The notes under the pieces are model-generated. The model saw only the letters and a program-made list of their open reading frames with translations, did no database searches and was not told where the DNA came from. This document shows positions 17,651 through 25,358 of a DNA stretch of 64,000 bases, in pieces (position 1 is the first letter of the stretch; each line of letters opens with the position of its first letter). Where the stretch lies: contig NZ_CP016948.1 in NCBI RefSeq assembly GCF_001642805.2, forward strand, positions 2,728,001 to 2,792,000. The letters run 5' to 3'. Both the position numbers and the translations under genes were made by a program. The DNA is from Serratia surfactantfaciens. GTDB lineage: Bacteria > Pseudomonadota > Gammaproteobacteria > Enterobacterales > Enterobacteriaceae.

Positions 17651-18220
17651 ATGATGACGTTACGCCGCTTGCTGCCCCTCGCCCTGCTGCTGACGCCGCT
17701 GGCGGCGCCTGCGCATAACTTCGTGCATGGCAAGCCGGTGGCGCCGATCGCCATCGCCGATCGCGGCGAGCTGCTGCTGCGCGACGGCGATTTCCACTAC
17801 CGGCCGTGGAACAGCGCCAAACTGGCGGGCAAGGTGCGGGTGATCCAGTACATCGCCGGGCGCACCTCGGCCAAAAAGAAGAACTCGCTGCTGATCAACT
17901 CCGTCAAGGAGGCGAACCTGCCGGGCGATCGCTTCCAGCCCACCACCATCGTCAACACCGACGACGCGATACCGGGCTCCGGCTTCTTCGTGCGCGGCAA
18001 GATAGAGAAAAACAAGCGGCATTACCCCTGGGCGCAGTTCATCGTCGACAGCGACGGGCTGGGGCGCATGGCCTGGAGGCTGCCGGAGGAGAGCTCCACC
18101 ATCGTGGTGCTGGACAAGGCCGGGCGCGTGCAGTGGGCGAAGGACGGCGCACTCACGCCGCAGGAAGTTGACCAGGTGATCGCCCTGCTGCGCGCCCTGA
18201 TCGACCAAGAGACGCCATGA
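17651..18220 (+). CDS. YtfJ-like periplasmic thioredoxin-fold protein
   Basis: About 189 residues from ATG 17651 (a second ATG at 17654). A signal peptide is evident (LLPLALLLTPLAAPAHNF, cleavage after APA). The mature part resembles E. coli YtfJ: VIQYIAGRTSAKKKN, a FQPTTIVNTDDAI segment and a C-terminal IVVLDKAGRVQW strand. YtfJ has a thioredoxin-like fold, but no CxxC is present here, so a redox role is unlikely. It sits 28 nt before the LptF-like gene. An envelope accessory role is inferred from position. Confidence 0.75.
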   Translation: MMTLRRLLPLALLLTPLAAPAHNFVHGKPVAPIAIADRGELLLRDGDFHYRPWNSAKLAGKVRVIQYIAGRTSAKKKNSLLINSVKEANLPGDRFQPTTIVNTDDAIPGSGFFVRGKIEKNKRHYPWAQFIVDSDGLGRMAWRLPEESSTIVVLDKAGRVQWAKDGALTPQEVDQVIALLRALIDQETP

Positions 18221-18248
18221 CGCGCACGCCGCCGGGAGCCGATAACGC

Positions 18249-19319
18249 ATGTCTTTGATTGAACGCTATATCACGGTTGAGATCCGCCGCCTGGTAATGA
18301 TGATCGCCGGGTTTCTGATCTTCATGTTCGCCAGCTACTCCGCCCAACGCTACCTGACCGACGCCGCCAACGGCACGCTGGCGCTGCGGGTGGTGGCCGA
18401 CGTGGTTTTCTATAAATCGTTGATCGCGCTGGAGATGATATTGCCCGTCGCGCTGTATGTTTCGGTGGCGGTGGCGCTGAGCCAGATGTACAGCGATGCG
18501 GAGATCACCGCCATGCTGGCCGCCGGCGCCAGCCCGCTGCGGCTGTACAAGGCGGTGCTGATACTGGCCGTGCCGCTGGCGATAGCGGTCACGCTGCTTT
18601 CGCTGTATGGCAGACCCTGGGCGTACGCCAATATTTATCAGCTGCAGCAGCAGTCGCAATCGGTGCTGGACGTGAGCCACCTGCAGGCCGACAAATTCAA
18701 CGTCAGCGGCAACGGCCGCATGATCCTCGCCAATCACGTCGATAAAACGGCCAACCACCTGACGGACGCCCTGATTTACGTACGCGGCGCCCATCACACC
18801 AACCTGTACCGCGCGCAGTCGGTGGAGGTGCTCGACGCCTCCCCCGCCAGCCCCGCCGTGCGGCTGAAAACCGGCACCGCCTACGCGCTGGATCGCCAGG
18901 GCACCGACGACAACGGGCAGAACTACGACAACTTCGACATCGCGCTCAAACCGTTCGTGCCCAGCGCCGAGTCTCGGCATAAATCGGCCTCGCCGGCGGA
19001 ACTGGCACGCTCCGCCGATCCGGGTGACGCCGCCGAACTGCAATGGCGCGAAAGCCGCGGGCTGACCACCGTGCTGATGGTGCTGCTGGCGATCCCCTTT
19101 AGCCGCATCAAGCCGCGGCAGGGGCGCTACGCCGCGCTGCTGCCCCTGACGATTCTGTTTACCGTGATTTTCTATGGCGGCAACATTTGCCGCACGCTGG
19201 TGGCCAACGGTTCTCTGCCGACGATCCCCGGCGTCTGGCTGGTGCCGATAGCGATGGCTGTCGGCATTGCCCTGCTGCTGGCGCGCGACCTATCCCTGCT
19301 GCGGAAAACTGCCCGATGA
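18249..19319 (+). CDS. LptF-like (YjgP/YjgQ family) permease
   Basis: 356 residues with the LptF architecture: N-terminal ERYITVEIRRLVMMI, three N-terminal transmembrane segments with YSDAEITAMLAAGASPLRLYK (the cytoplasmic coupling region that contacts LptB), a periplasmic jellyroll-like domain, and three C-terminal segments (IKPRQGRYAALLPL). In the essential LPS exporter LptB2FG this subunit moves lipid into the periplasmic bridge. The essential lptFG copy normally lies beside pepA, so this is probably an additional paralog. It overlaps the LptG-like gene by 4 nt. Confidence 0.88.
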   Translation: MSLIERYITVEIRRLVMMIAGFLIFMFASYSAQRYLTDAANGTLALRVVADVVFYKSLIALEMILPVALYVSVAVALSQMYSDAEITAMLAAGASPLRLYKAVLILAVPLAIAVTLLSLYGRPWAYANIYQLQQQSQSVLDVSHLQADKFNVSGNGRMILANHVDKTANHLTDALIYVRGAHHTNLYRAQSVEVLDASPASPAVRLKTGTAYALDRQGTDDNGQNYDNFDIALKPFVPSAESRHKSASPAELARSADPGDAAELQWRESRGLTTVLMVLLAIPFSRIKPRQGRYAALLPLTILFTVIFYGGNICRTLVANGSLPTIPGVWLVPIAMAVGIALLLARDLSLLRKTAR

Positions 19320-20395
19320 CCATTTTTAGCCGCTACCTGATCCGCAACGTGTTCATCGGCTTCGCCGCCGCGGCCGGGCTGCTGATCCCGCTGTTCACCA
19401 CCTTCACGCTGATCAACGAGCTGGAGGACGTGACCCCGGGCGGCTACCGCTGGCAGCAGGCGCTGCTGGTGACCGTGATGACCCTGCCGCGCAGCCTGGT
19501 CGATCTGGGGCCGTTTATCGCGCTGCTCGGCGGCATCGTTGGGCTGGGCCAGCTGTCTAAAACCCTGGAGCTGACGGCGATCCGCTCCGCCGGGATGTCG
19601 ATATTCCGCATTGCGCTGGTGATGCTCGCCGCCGGGCTGTTGATGAACCTCTCGCTCGGCGCTCTCGATGAATGGGCGGCCTCGCCGCTGCAGCAGCGCG
19701 CGCTGCAGATGAAAAACAACGCGCTGGCACAGTCGAACGCTAACGACGTGACCGTGAACCCGCTGTGGGCGCGGCGCGGCAACGAATTTGTGACGGTAAA
19801 AACCGTCGATGAGAACGACCAGCCCCACGGCATTGAGATCTTCCGTTATCAGGCCAACCGCGCGCTGGAATCTTACATATACGCCGAAAGCGCCAGCACC
19901 TCTGCCGACGGCAGCTGGCTGCTGCACAATGTGATGCAAAAAAGCTGGCAAGGCAGGAAAGAGACGATTGAGCGGCTAAACAGCTTGCCGTGGCGATCGC
20001 TGTTCGCCGTGCCGAGCCTGAAAGAGCTGACCCTGCCGGCGGGCAGCTTCTCGCTGCAGCAGCTGGATCGCTATATCGATTACCTGCAGGGCTCGGGGCA
20101 GCCCAGCACCGAATACCGCCTGGCGCTGTGGAAAAAAATCGGCCAGCCCCTGCTGGTGCTGGCGATGATTCTGCTGGCCATCCCGTTTACCTTCACCGCC
20201 CCGCGCGCCCCCGGCATGGGCAGCCGGTTAGCGCTCGGCGTGATCGTCGGGCTGTTGACCTACATCGCTTACCAGATTGTCCTCAACCTGGGGTTGCTGT
20301 TCGCCCTCAATGCGCCTTTCACCGCCCTCGCTCCACCGCTGCTGATTTTGGCGTTGGCGTTGGCGCTGGTTTATCGGTTTGATCGGCGGGGTTAG
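19316..20395 (+). CDS. LptG-like (YjgP/YjgQ family) permease
   Basis: 359 residues, ATGA-coupled to the LptF-like gene. Features: RYLIRNVFIGFAAA membrane start, LGQLSKTLELTAIRSAGMS coupling helix, NPLWARRGNEFVTVKTVD in the periplasmic domain (compare LWAKDGNNFVYIERV in E. coli LptG), and three C-terminal membrane segments. Together the two would form the heterodimeric core of an LptB-driven lipid exporter. The products of the upstream lipid genes are the obvious candidates for cargo (inference). The last 26 nt of the gene are repeated at 22151-22176. Confidence 0.88.
   Translation: MTIFSRYLIRNVFIGFAAAAGLLIPLFTTFTLINELEDVTPGGYRWQQALLVTVMTLPRSLVDLGPFIALLGGIVGLGQLSKTLELTAIRSAGMSIFRIALVMLAAGLLMNLSLGALDEWAASPLQQRALQMKNNALAQSNANDVTVNPLWARRGNEFVTVKTVDENDQPHGIEIFRYQANRALESYIYAESASTSADGSWLLHNVMQKSWQGRKETIERLNSLPWRSLFAVPSLKELTLPAGSFSLQQLDRYIDYLQGSGQPSTEYRLALWKKIGQPLLVLAMILLAIPFTFTAPRAPGMGSRLALGVIVGLLTYIAYQIVLNLGLLFALNAPFTALAPPLLILALALALVYRFDRRG
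20370..20395 (+). repeat. direct repeat copy 1 (3' end of lptG-like gene)
   Basis: 26 nt comprising the last codons and TAG of the LptG-like gene. They recur at 22151-22176 with one mismatch (GGCGGGG versus GGCGTGG). The pair brackets the DUF4236 gene. Confidence 0.85.
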
Positions 20396-20878
20396 GAGTG
20401 AGAACCGTGGAATGATGGGAAGGGCTGCAGGTGATTTACTCGTCCGCAAGCGGCGTTAACACAGCGCCTGAGTTCACACGCTAGATTTTGGTGGGTGCTG
20501 GCGGATATGAGTGACAAGCAGAGTGAACTGCCTCCTATCCGCCACATTGTGAGGCGTATGGGGAATGTAGGCAGAGAATACCTTTCATGGTAGACGCACA
20601 GACATTCCTGGCGATTAATCATTATAATTAACAGCCATAATAATACTGTTCGAAAGTTAATTTTGATCACCATCACCATAATTCATATGGATATTTATCC
20701 CGTTGAATGCGAGAATTACGCATGAAGAAGCCAATTTATTGCTGTATTTTTTGAAGCAATAATCAATTTCTACAAGTCAGCATTGGAATAGGCTAAGAAT
20801 TAGGCTTCAGTATCAACTTAATGTTCATACAAAGAAAATTTCAGACTTTGATGCGTATTACTACACAGGGATTACCTT
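20396..20878. other. intergenic stretch upstream of the DUF4236 gene
   Basis: 483 nt whose composition falls from GC-rich to AT-rich toward the DUF4236 start. A 95-codon minus-strand frame crosses it but has no recognisable product or ribosome site. The final 150 nt, with TTAATGTTCATACAAAG, likely hold the promoter. Confidence 0.4.
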
Positions 20879-22084
20879 ATGTCTCTCCGCTTCAGACAAA
20901 CCTTTACTCTTTTCCCCGGCGTTCGCCTCAATATTGGTAAGCGTGGAATAAGCGCGAGCATCGGTGTACCTGGCGCAACAGTCAATGTTGGGCAAAAAGG
21001 GGTTAGAGCAACCGTAGGACTACCGGGTTCTGGTTTATCTTATACAACACCTACTTTTTCCTACGGAGCCAAGCACTCAGTAACCAATCCACTGAATCCG
21101 TCTGCTACAGATACTCATCTTGAAATACCGGAGACAGCGCCAGGTAACGTTCCTTCAAACGCCAAAATTTATATGCCTCAAGCTGGCATGAATGAAATCT
21201 CCAGCGCTTCTGTTGAAGTTCTGACCAGCACATCTCTTTTACCTTTACGAGACTTGCTCGCCAAAGCACGTGAACAAAGAGCTGAGGTAAAAGCTGATTT
21301 ACAAGAGGCAATCGCTGAAGAGTCAAAACAAAAGAGCGAATTGGCTCGGCGTAAATCAAGCCTGTTCCGTTTGTTCTACAAGCGTCGTATTGCAGAGCTT
21401 GAGATCAAACTTCCGCAAACCCAAGCAGAAATATCTCGCCTAGTGTCTTGGGAAGACAGTACAAAAATTGCTATCACTTTCGAAAGCAGCGATGCCTCAC
21501 AGAGAGCTTATGACGCAATGGTTCGTGCATTCGACGTTTTAAAATCGAGCGTCAAGAAATGGGATATTACTGCTGATAAGGCTATAGACCAGTTTGCCGA
21601 AAGGACGTTAGCCACACGGTCTGTTAATCGTCATCCGGTTACTTTCGATTTTAGTTCAACTGATCTCATACAGTTTACAGGACGAGCGATGCGGTTTGAA
21701 AATGCCAATGGTGACGATATTTTGCTTTACCCTGGTGTTGCAGTCATGCCACGCGCTGATGGGGCATTTGCTCTAATTGACTTACGCGAATTACAAATTA
21801 GTGCAGAACCTCGCGGATTCCATGAAGAAGATGGCGTTCCAAGTGATGCCAGTATAGCTGGGCATACATGGGCTAAAACGAACAAAAATGGCTCGCCAGA
21901 TCGCAGATTCAAAGACAACTATCAAATCCCTATTTGTATTTATGGGAATATGACTTTCCAGTCTCAAACGGGTGTAACTGAAGAATATATGGTCTCGAAT
22001 GCCGATGCCGCCCAAGCCTTTGCAGAGGCAGTGAAACGCTATCAGCTCTCGCTCACTCAAACTGAGTCGCTAGTTAGAGTCTAA
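20879..22084 (+). CDS. DUF4236 domain-containing protein
   Basis: 401 residues. The N-terminal 55 residues are a DUF4236 domain (RFRQTFTLFPGVRLNIGKRG, then GASIGVPGA/VGQKGVRATVGLPGSGLSY). A helical, coiled-coil-like region follows at about residues 125-200 (AKAREQRAEVKADLQEAIAEE, FYKRRIAELEIKL). The C-terminal half, about 250-400, is unrecognised. DUF4236 has no assigned function; it is common near mobile elements and defence genes. Codon use and lower GC differ from the flanking lipid genes, consistent with horizontal acquisition. The bounding repeat of the lptG-like tail supports insertion. Confidence 0.85.
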   Translation: MSLRFRQTFTLFPGVRLNIGKRGISASIGVPGATVNVGQKGVRATVGLPGSGLSYTTPTFSYGAKHSVTNPLNPSATDTHLEIPETAPGNVPSNAKIYMPQAGMNEISSASVEVLTSTSLLPLRDLLAKAREQRAEVKADLQEAIAEESKQKSELARRKSSLFRLFYKRRIAELEIKLPQTQAEISRLVSWEDSTKIAITFESSDASQRAYDAMVRAFDVLKSSVKKWDITADKAIDQFAERTLATRSVNRHPVTFDFSSTDLIQFTGRAMRFENANGDDILLYPGVAVMPRADGAFALIDLRELQISAEPRGFHEEDGVPSDASIAGHTWAKTNKNGSPDRRFKDNYQIPICIYGNMTFQSQTGVTEEYMVSNADAAQAFAEAVKRYQLSLTQTESLVRV

Positions 22085-22092
22085 CGCTATAT

Positions 22093-22110
22093 TTGGGGGC
22101 TCTCCCCCAA
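22093..22110 (+). terminator. hairpin after the DUF4236 gene
   Basis: Perfect stem TTGGGGG/CCCCCAA with a CTCT loop, 9 nt after the stop codon. No U-run follows, so it is at best a weak or factor-assisted terminator. Confidence 0.5.
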
Positions 22111-22150
22111 AGAGCCTCAATCGCCCCGCCGCTGCTGATCCCGGCGCTGC

Positions 22151-22176
22151 TTTATCGGTTTGATCGGCGTGGTTAG
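22151..22176 (+). repeat. direct repeat copy 2 (lptG-like 3' end)
   Basis: 26-nt copy of the lptG-like gene tail, 25/26 identical. The preceding bases (CCGCCGCTGCTGAT) also resemble those before the original copy, so the repeat is longer but eroded and contains an indel. It marks the right edge of the DUF4236 segment. Confidence 0.8.
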
Positions 22177-22189
22177 CGAAAGCGCTGGT

Positions 22190-22678
22190 TTAGAGGCAAT
22201 CTTGGCAAGGGAGAGTACCAAGCGGAACAATGCCATCACATACAGTACAGGGGCAAGGTTCCGCTTTACGTGCTAAGCCAATCTGCCTGGCAATGAAGGT
22301 AGGTATACCCTCAACCGGCCCCCAGATTGAACCCTATTTACCAGGGTTGATGATGTGCCTGCGCTGCCACTCATCGGCGACATCACCTAACGTCTTTGAC
22401 ATGTCATTGCGTATCCATGCCATAAATTCACGATCGAAGCGAAAATCTTCTCCGCACGCCTCAACCATGAAACGCCGAACGTTTTGCGTATTTTTGTAGC
22501 TTTTATCCACGATCGTGGCGCGTGTTAGCAATGCGCTATGCCAATCGATTTTCAATTTACCCACTCCTGTGAAGAGCCTTTCGATAAAGAGCTTCAGCCT
22601 GGCCTGACCTATCGCACTTTTGTCACGCCCGTTTCGGCGCAAAGTGGATGTGATGAAAAGCATAGCCCAGATCGCCAT
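22190..22678 (-). pseudogene. decayed DUF6434-like gene with internal amber stop
   Basis: The minus-strand frame from 22678 encodes a DUF6434-like core (IDWHSALLTRATIVDKSYKN, NTQNVRRFM, FRFDREFMAWIRND), then TLGDVADEWQRR. It stops at a TAG at 22334-22336. The same frame continues without further stops for 47 codons and ends with a Cys-rich segment CPCTVCDG...LPCQDCL that looks like a zinc knuckle, stopping at about 22190. The N-terminus (MAIWAMLFITSTLRRNGRD) does not look native. I read it as a truncated gene with a nonsense mutation; independent expression of the 114-residue part is possible. Confidence 0.55.
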
Positions 22679-22765
22679 TTCCGCGCTGTTATATGTGCGA
22701 GCGCATTTTTGCCATCGCCTTCAAACAGGGGCGGAGTGGCAACCGCCCCTGTTCGCGCCGTGGAA

Positions 22766-24073
22766 TTAACGCAATTCCTTGGCTATCGCACTAAACATCA
22801 GCGATGCCTCCAGCGGTTGGGCGCTGAAAGAAGGCTCCGCCTGCGGCCAGGTAGACCACTGGACGATCACCAGATTCTCCGCCTGATTGACCATAATCAT
22901 CTGGCCGAAGATCCCCAGCGCCCACAGGGAATGCTTGAGGGACGCCTGCGGAGTGGGTTCTACGTTAGCCGCATTCGCCGGCACTTCATTGTTCCACCAC
23001 TGGAAGCCGTAAATGCCGTCAGGATGCGCCGCCGATACCGAGCCCGCCGCCCGTGTCCAGTTGGCCGACTGGGCTACCCAATCTTCCGGCAGGATCTGTT
23101 TACCGTTCGGCAACCTCCCGTTATGCAGGATGAATTCGCCGAAGCGCCCCCAGTCTTCCAGCGTGGCGTTAAAGCCGTGCGCACCCACGTCGTGCTGGCC
23201 TTTGGCGTAGGCATGCCACACGCCGTCGCTCGCCATGCCGTACGGCTGCCAGATGCTTTGCTCCAGATAGGTCGCCAGCGGCATGCCGGTGGCGCGCTCC
23301 AGCACGTCGCCCAGCAGCCATGCGCCGCCGGAGGAGTAAGACCAGTTCTGCCCGGCCGGATGCGCACGCTGCAGACCGGCCACCAGCTTGCGCACGCAGG
23401 CGTAGGTGCCGGGTTTGGCTTCACACTCGGTCAACTGCGCGAAGTCTGATTTCGGGTTGGTGTAATCCTCATTCCACGCCACGCCGGAGGTATGAGTGAT
23501 CAGCTGCCTGAGGGTCACACCGTCCCACGCGGTGCCTTTGAGATCGGGTTCGTATTGCGTGATGAGATCGTCGAGCGAGCGGATCTTGCCCTGTTTAATC
23601 GCCACGCCCACCAGCGTGGCGACCACCGATTTGCCCACCGAGCGCGACGTCCACAGCGTGGCGTCGGTATTGCCCTGCCCCAGATATTTCCAGGCAATTT
23701 TGCCGTCTTTCAATACCAGCATGCCGCTGACGTTCTGGCGCTGCAGATAATCCTGCAGGTGGTAGGTTTTGCCATTCACCCGATAGCTGGCGTCGGTTAA
23801 AGGTTTAGCGGCAGTCGGCAGCGGCGTGGCATTGCCGTGGTGAAACACATCCCCGGCATAGTTGCGGTAGTCATTACGAAAACCGACCACCCGGTCGCTC
23901 TGGCTCCAGGTGAGCATCTTGTGCGTGTCCGGCAATTGCGCATCGAAAGGCGCGGGACAGGCGCTGAGTTCGGTGCCCGCACAGGCGGCCAGCGCGGCGG
24001 GCGCCAACAGGCCGCTGCAGAGACTGATAACAACGCCCGCCAGCAGGCTGCGGTTAAACACTTTGCTTTTCAT
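22766..24073 (-). CDS. serine hydrolase, beta-lactamase/class C fold
   Basis: 435-residue exported enzyme. N-terminal signal peptide (LLAGVVISLCSGLLAPAALAA). The serine-active motif SxxK is SVGK within WTSRSVGKSVVAT (about residue 147), and the second motif is a Y-S-S in NWSYSSGGAWLLGD. A region with SLDDLITQYEPDLKG and LRQLITHTSGVAW is diagnostic of the esterase EstB / 6-aminohexanoate-dimer hydrolase (NylB) branch. Probably an esterase or amidase, not a resistance beta-lactamase. Divergent from a LysR gene 107 nt away that may control it. Confidence 0.88.
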   Translation of the reverse strand: MKSKVFNRSLLAGVVISLCSGLLAPAALAACAGTELSACPAPFDAQLPDTHKMLTWSQSDRVVGFRNDYRNYAGDVFHHGNATPLPTAAKPLTDASYRVNGKTYHLQDYLQRQNVSGMLVLKDGKIAWKYLGQGNTDATLWTSRSVGKSVVATLVGVAIKQGKIRSLDDLITQYEPDLKGTAWDGVTLRQLITHTSGVAWNEDYTNPKSDFAQLTECEAKPGTYACVRKLVAGLQRAHPAGQNWSYSSGGAWLLGDVLERATGMPLATYLEQSIWQPYGMASDGVWHAYAKGQHDVGAHGFNATLEDWGRFGEFILHNGRLPNGKQILPEDWVAQSANWTRAAGSVSAAHPDGIYGFQWWNNEVPANAANVEPTPQASLKHSLWALGIFGQMIMVNQAENLVIVQWSTWPQAEPSFSAQPLEASLMFSAIAKELR

Positions 24074-24180
24074 ATTTTTTCTCGTATAGCTCAGGAAGGC
24101 GTTCAGCTTAAAAAAACGCGGCCTATAATAAAAAACGCCTGATGGGGGAAAATCCCCCGAAAAATCGACGGGAGAACCGC

Positions 24181-25095
24181 GTGCCCAGCCTGATTTATTC
24201 CTTTGCCCAACTGGAAGCCTTCACCGCCGTGGCCGAGCACGGCAGCCTGGCGAAAGCCGCGCTCAAGCTCGGCAAAGACCGCACGACGCTGCGCGATTTG
24301 ATTGATTTTCTCGAGGATGGCTTGGGCTATGCGCTGTTCCTGCGCGAGGGGCGCAGCCTGCACCTGACGCCGGAGGGCGAACAGCTGCAACGCCAGGCGC
24401 ACCTGCTGATGCGGCAGGTGAAAGCGTTTGAGGCGTTTGCCAAAGACGTGCCGAAGAGCGCGGCGCAGGAAATCTCGCTGGTTTACGATCCCTTTACGCC
24501 CCGCGCGTTGCTGCAGGCGCTGATTGCCGCTATGGCCCAACGCAACACGCGCCTGAGCCTGATTAACGCCTCACGCGAAGAAGCAGAAAGCCTGCTGGCA
24601 AACGGCCAGGCCGATCTGGGGATCTGCCAGGCGCGCCATCGCAGCGTGGGCGACGCCATGGAGTGGCGCGCCTTAGGGGCGATAGAGATGGATTTCTACG
24701 CCGCTAAAATGCTTTTTCCCGGCGCGGAACAACCGCTTTCGCTGCTGGAGCTCTCGCTCGCGCCACAGGTGATCATGCACCCGGATTCTGACGAACCGGT
24801 GGCGCGCCGCCTGCAAATTTCAGGGCACACTATCTTCACCAACGAACTGGAGATGCTGCGCGCCCTGCTTGAACAGGGCTGCGGCTGGGGGTTCTTGCCG
24901 ACGCATATGCATGCGGAACAGTGGAAAAACGTCAGCACGCTGCGCACCGAAGTGGGCAGCCAGGGGATCAGCCAAACCATGGTGACCATCTGGAAGCCGG
25001 GCAATGACCGGCGAGCGCTGATTGATGAGACGTTGGCACTGTTGCCGGGGTTGTGGCGAGGAGCTGAGGGGGGTGAAAAGTCGCTGCTAGATTAG
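24181..25095 (+). CDS. LysR-family transcriptional regulator
   Basis: 304 residues from GTG 24181, which has GGGAGA 6-7 nt upstream; an ATG at 24142 is in frame without a ribosome site. Winged HTH at about residues 8-40 (AVAEHGSLAKAALKLGKDRTTLRD), then an effector domain. Recognition helix is unusual for LysR proteins (KDRTTLRDLIDFLED). Divergent from the serine hydrolase gene, its likely target. Confidence 0.88.
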   Translation: MPSLIYSFAQLEAFTAVAEHGSLAKAALKLGKDRTTLRDLIDFLEDGLGYALFLREGRSLHLTPEGEQLQRQAHLLMRQVKAFEAFAKDVPKSAAQEISLVYDPFTPRALLQALIAAMAQRNTRLSLINASREEAESLLANGQADLGICQARHRSVGDAMEWRALGAIEMDFYAAKMLFPGAEQPLSLLELSLAPQVIMHPDSDEPVARRLQISGHTIFTNELEMLRALLEQGCGWGFLPTHMHAEQWKNVSTLRTEVGSQGISQTMVTIWKPGNDRRALIDETLALLPGLWRGAEGGEKSLLD

Positions 25096-25358
25096 CGGTG
25101 TTGTTACCGGTAGACGGTCGTAGGGCTCATCGTCCGCGTTACTTTTTCGTTCGTTCTTTGGCGTGGATTGCTGTTTTCCCCAGTGAGACCCTCATCGCCG
25201 TCTCTCCAGCGCTGCTGGCGCTAGTTTAGTGCTTTGATAGGCAGCATTTGAGGGGCTGCTTTTAGCAAAAAGCGGACACTAAAGCCGCAATTTGCCGTGA
25301 GTGAAGCCCCCTTGACGATAAGTACATTCTTAAAGCTTTGCTTGCCGACAACATTGAA
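25096..25358. other. left flank of the SIR2-HerA segment
   Basis: 263 nt between the LysR stop and the HerA stop. GC falls abruptly in the second half. It contains short GC-rich fragments (TCTCCAGCGCTGCTGGCG) that may be remnants, but no gene I can support. Confidence 0.4.

Noticed and set aside
20392..20679. 95-codon minus-strand frame in the gap after the lptG-like gene
   Set aside because: No ribosome site, no conserved features, overlaps the lptG stop and looks like random sequence.
22766..24073. AmpC beta-lactamase
   Set aside because: SxxK is present, but sequence around it and the overall pattern match the EstB/NylB-type serine hydrolases rather than AmpC; the divergent LysR protein is not AmpR-like.
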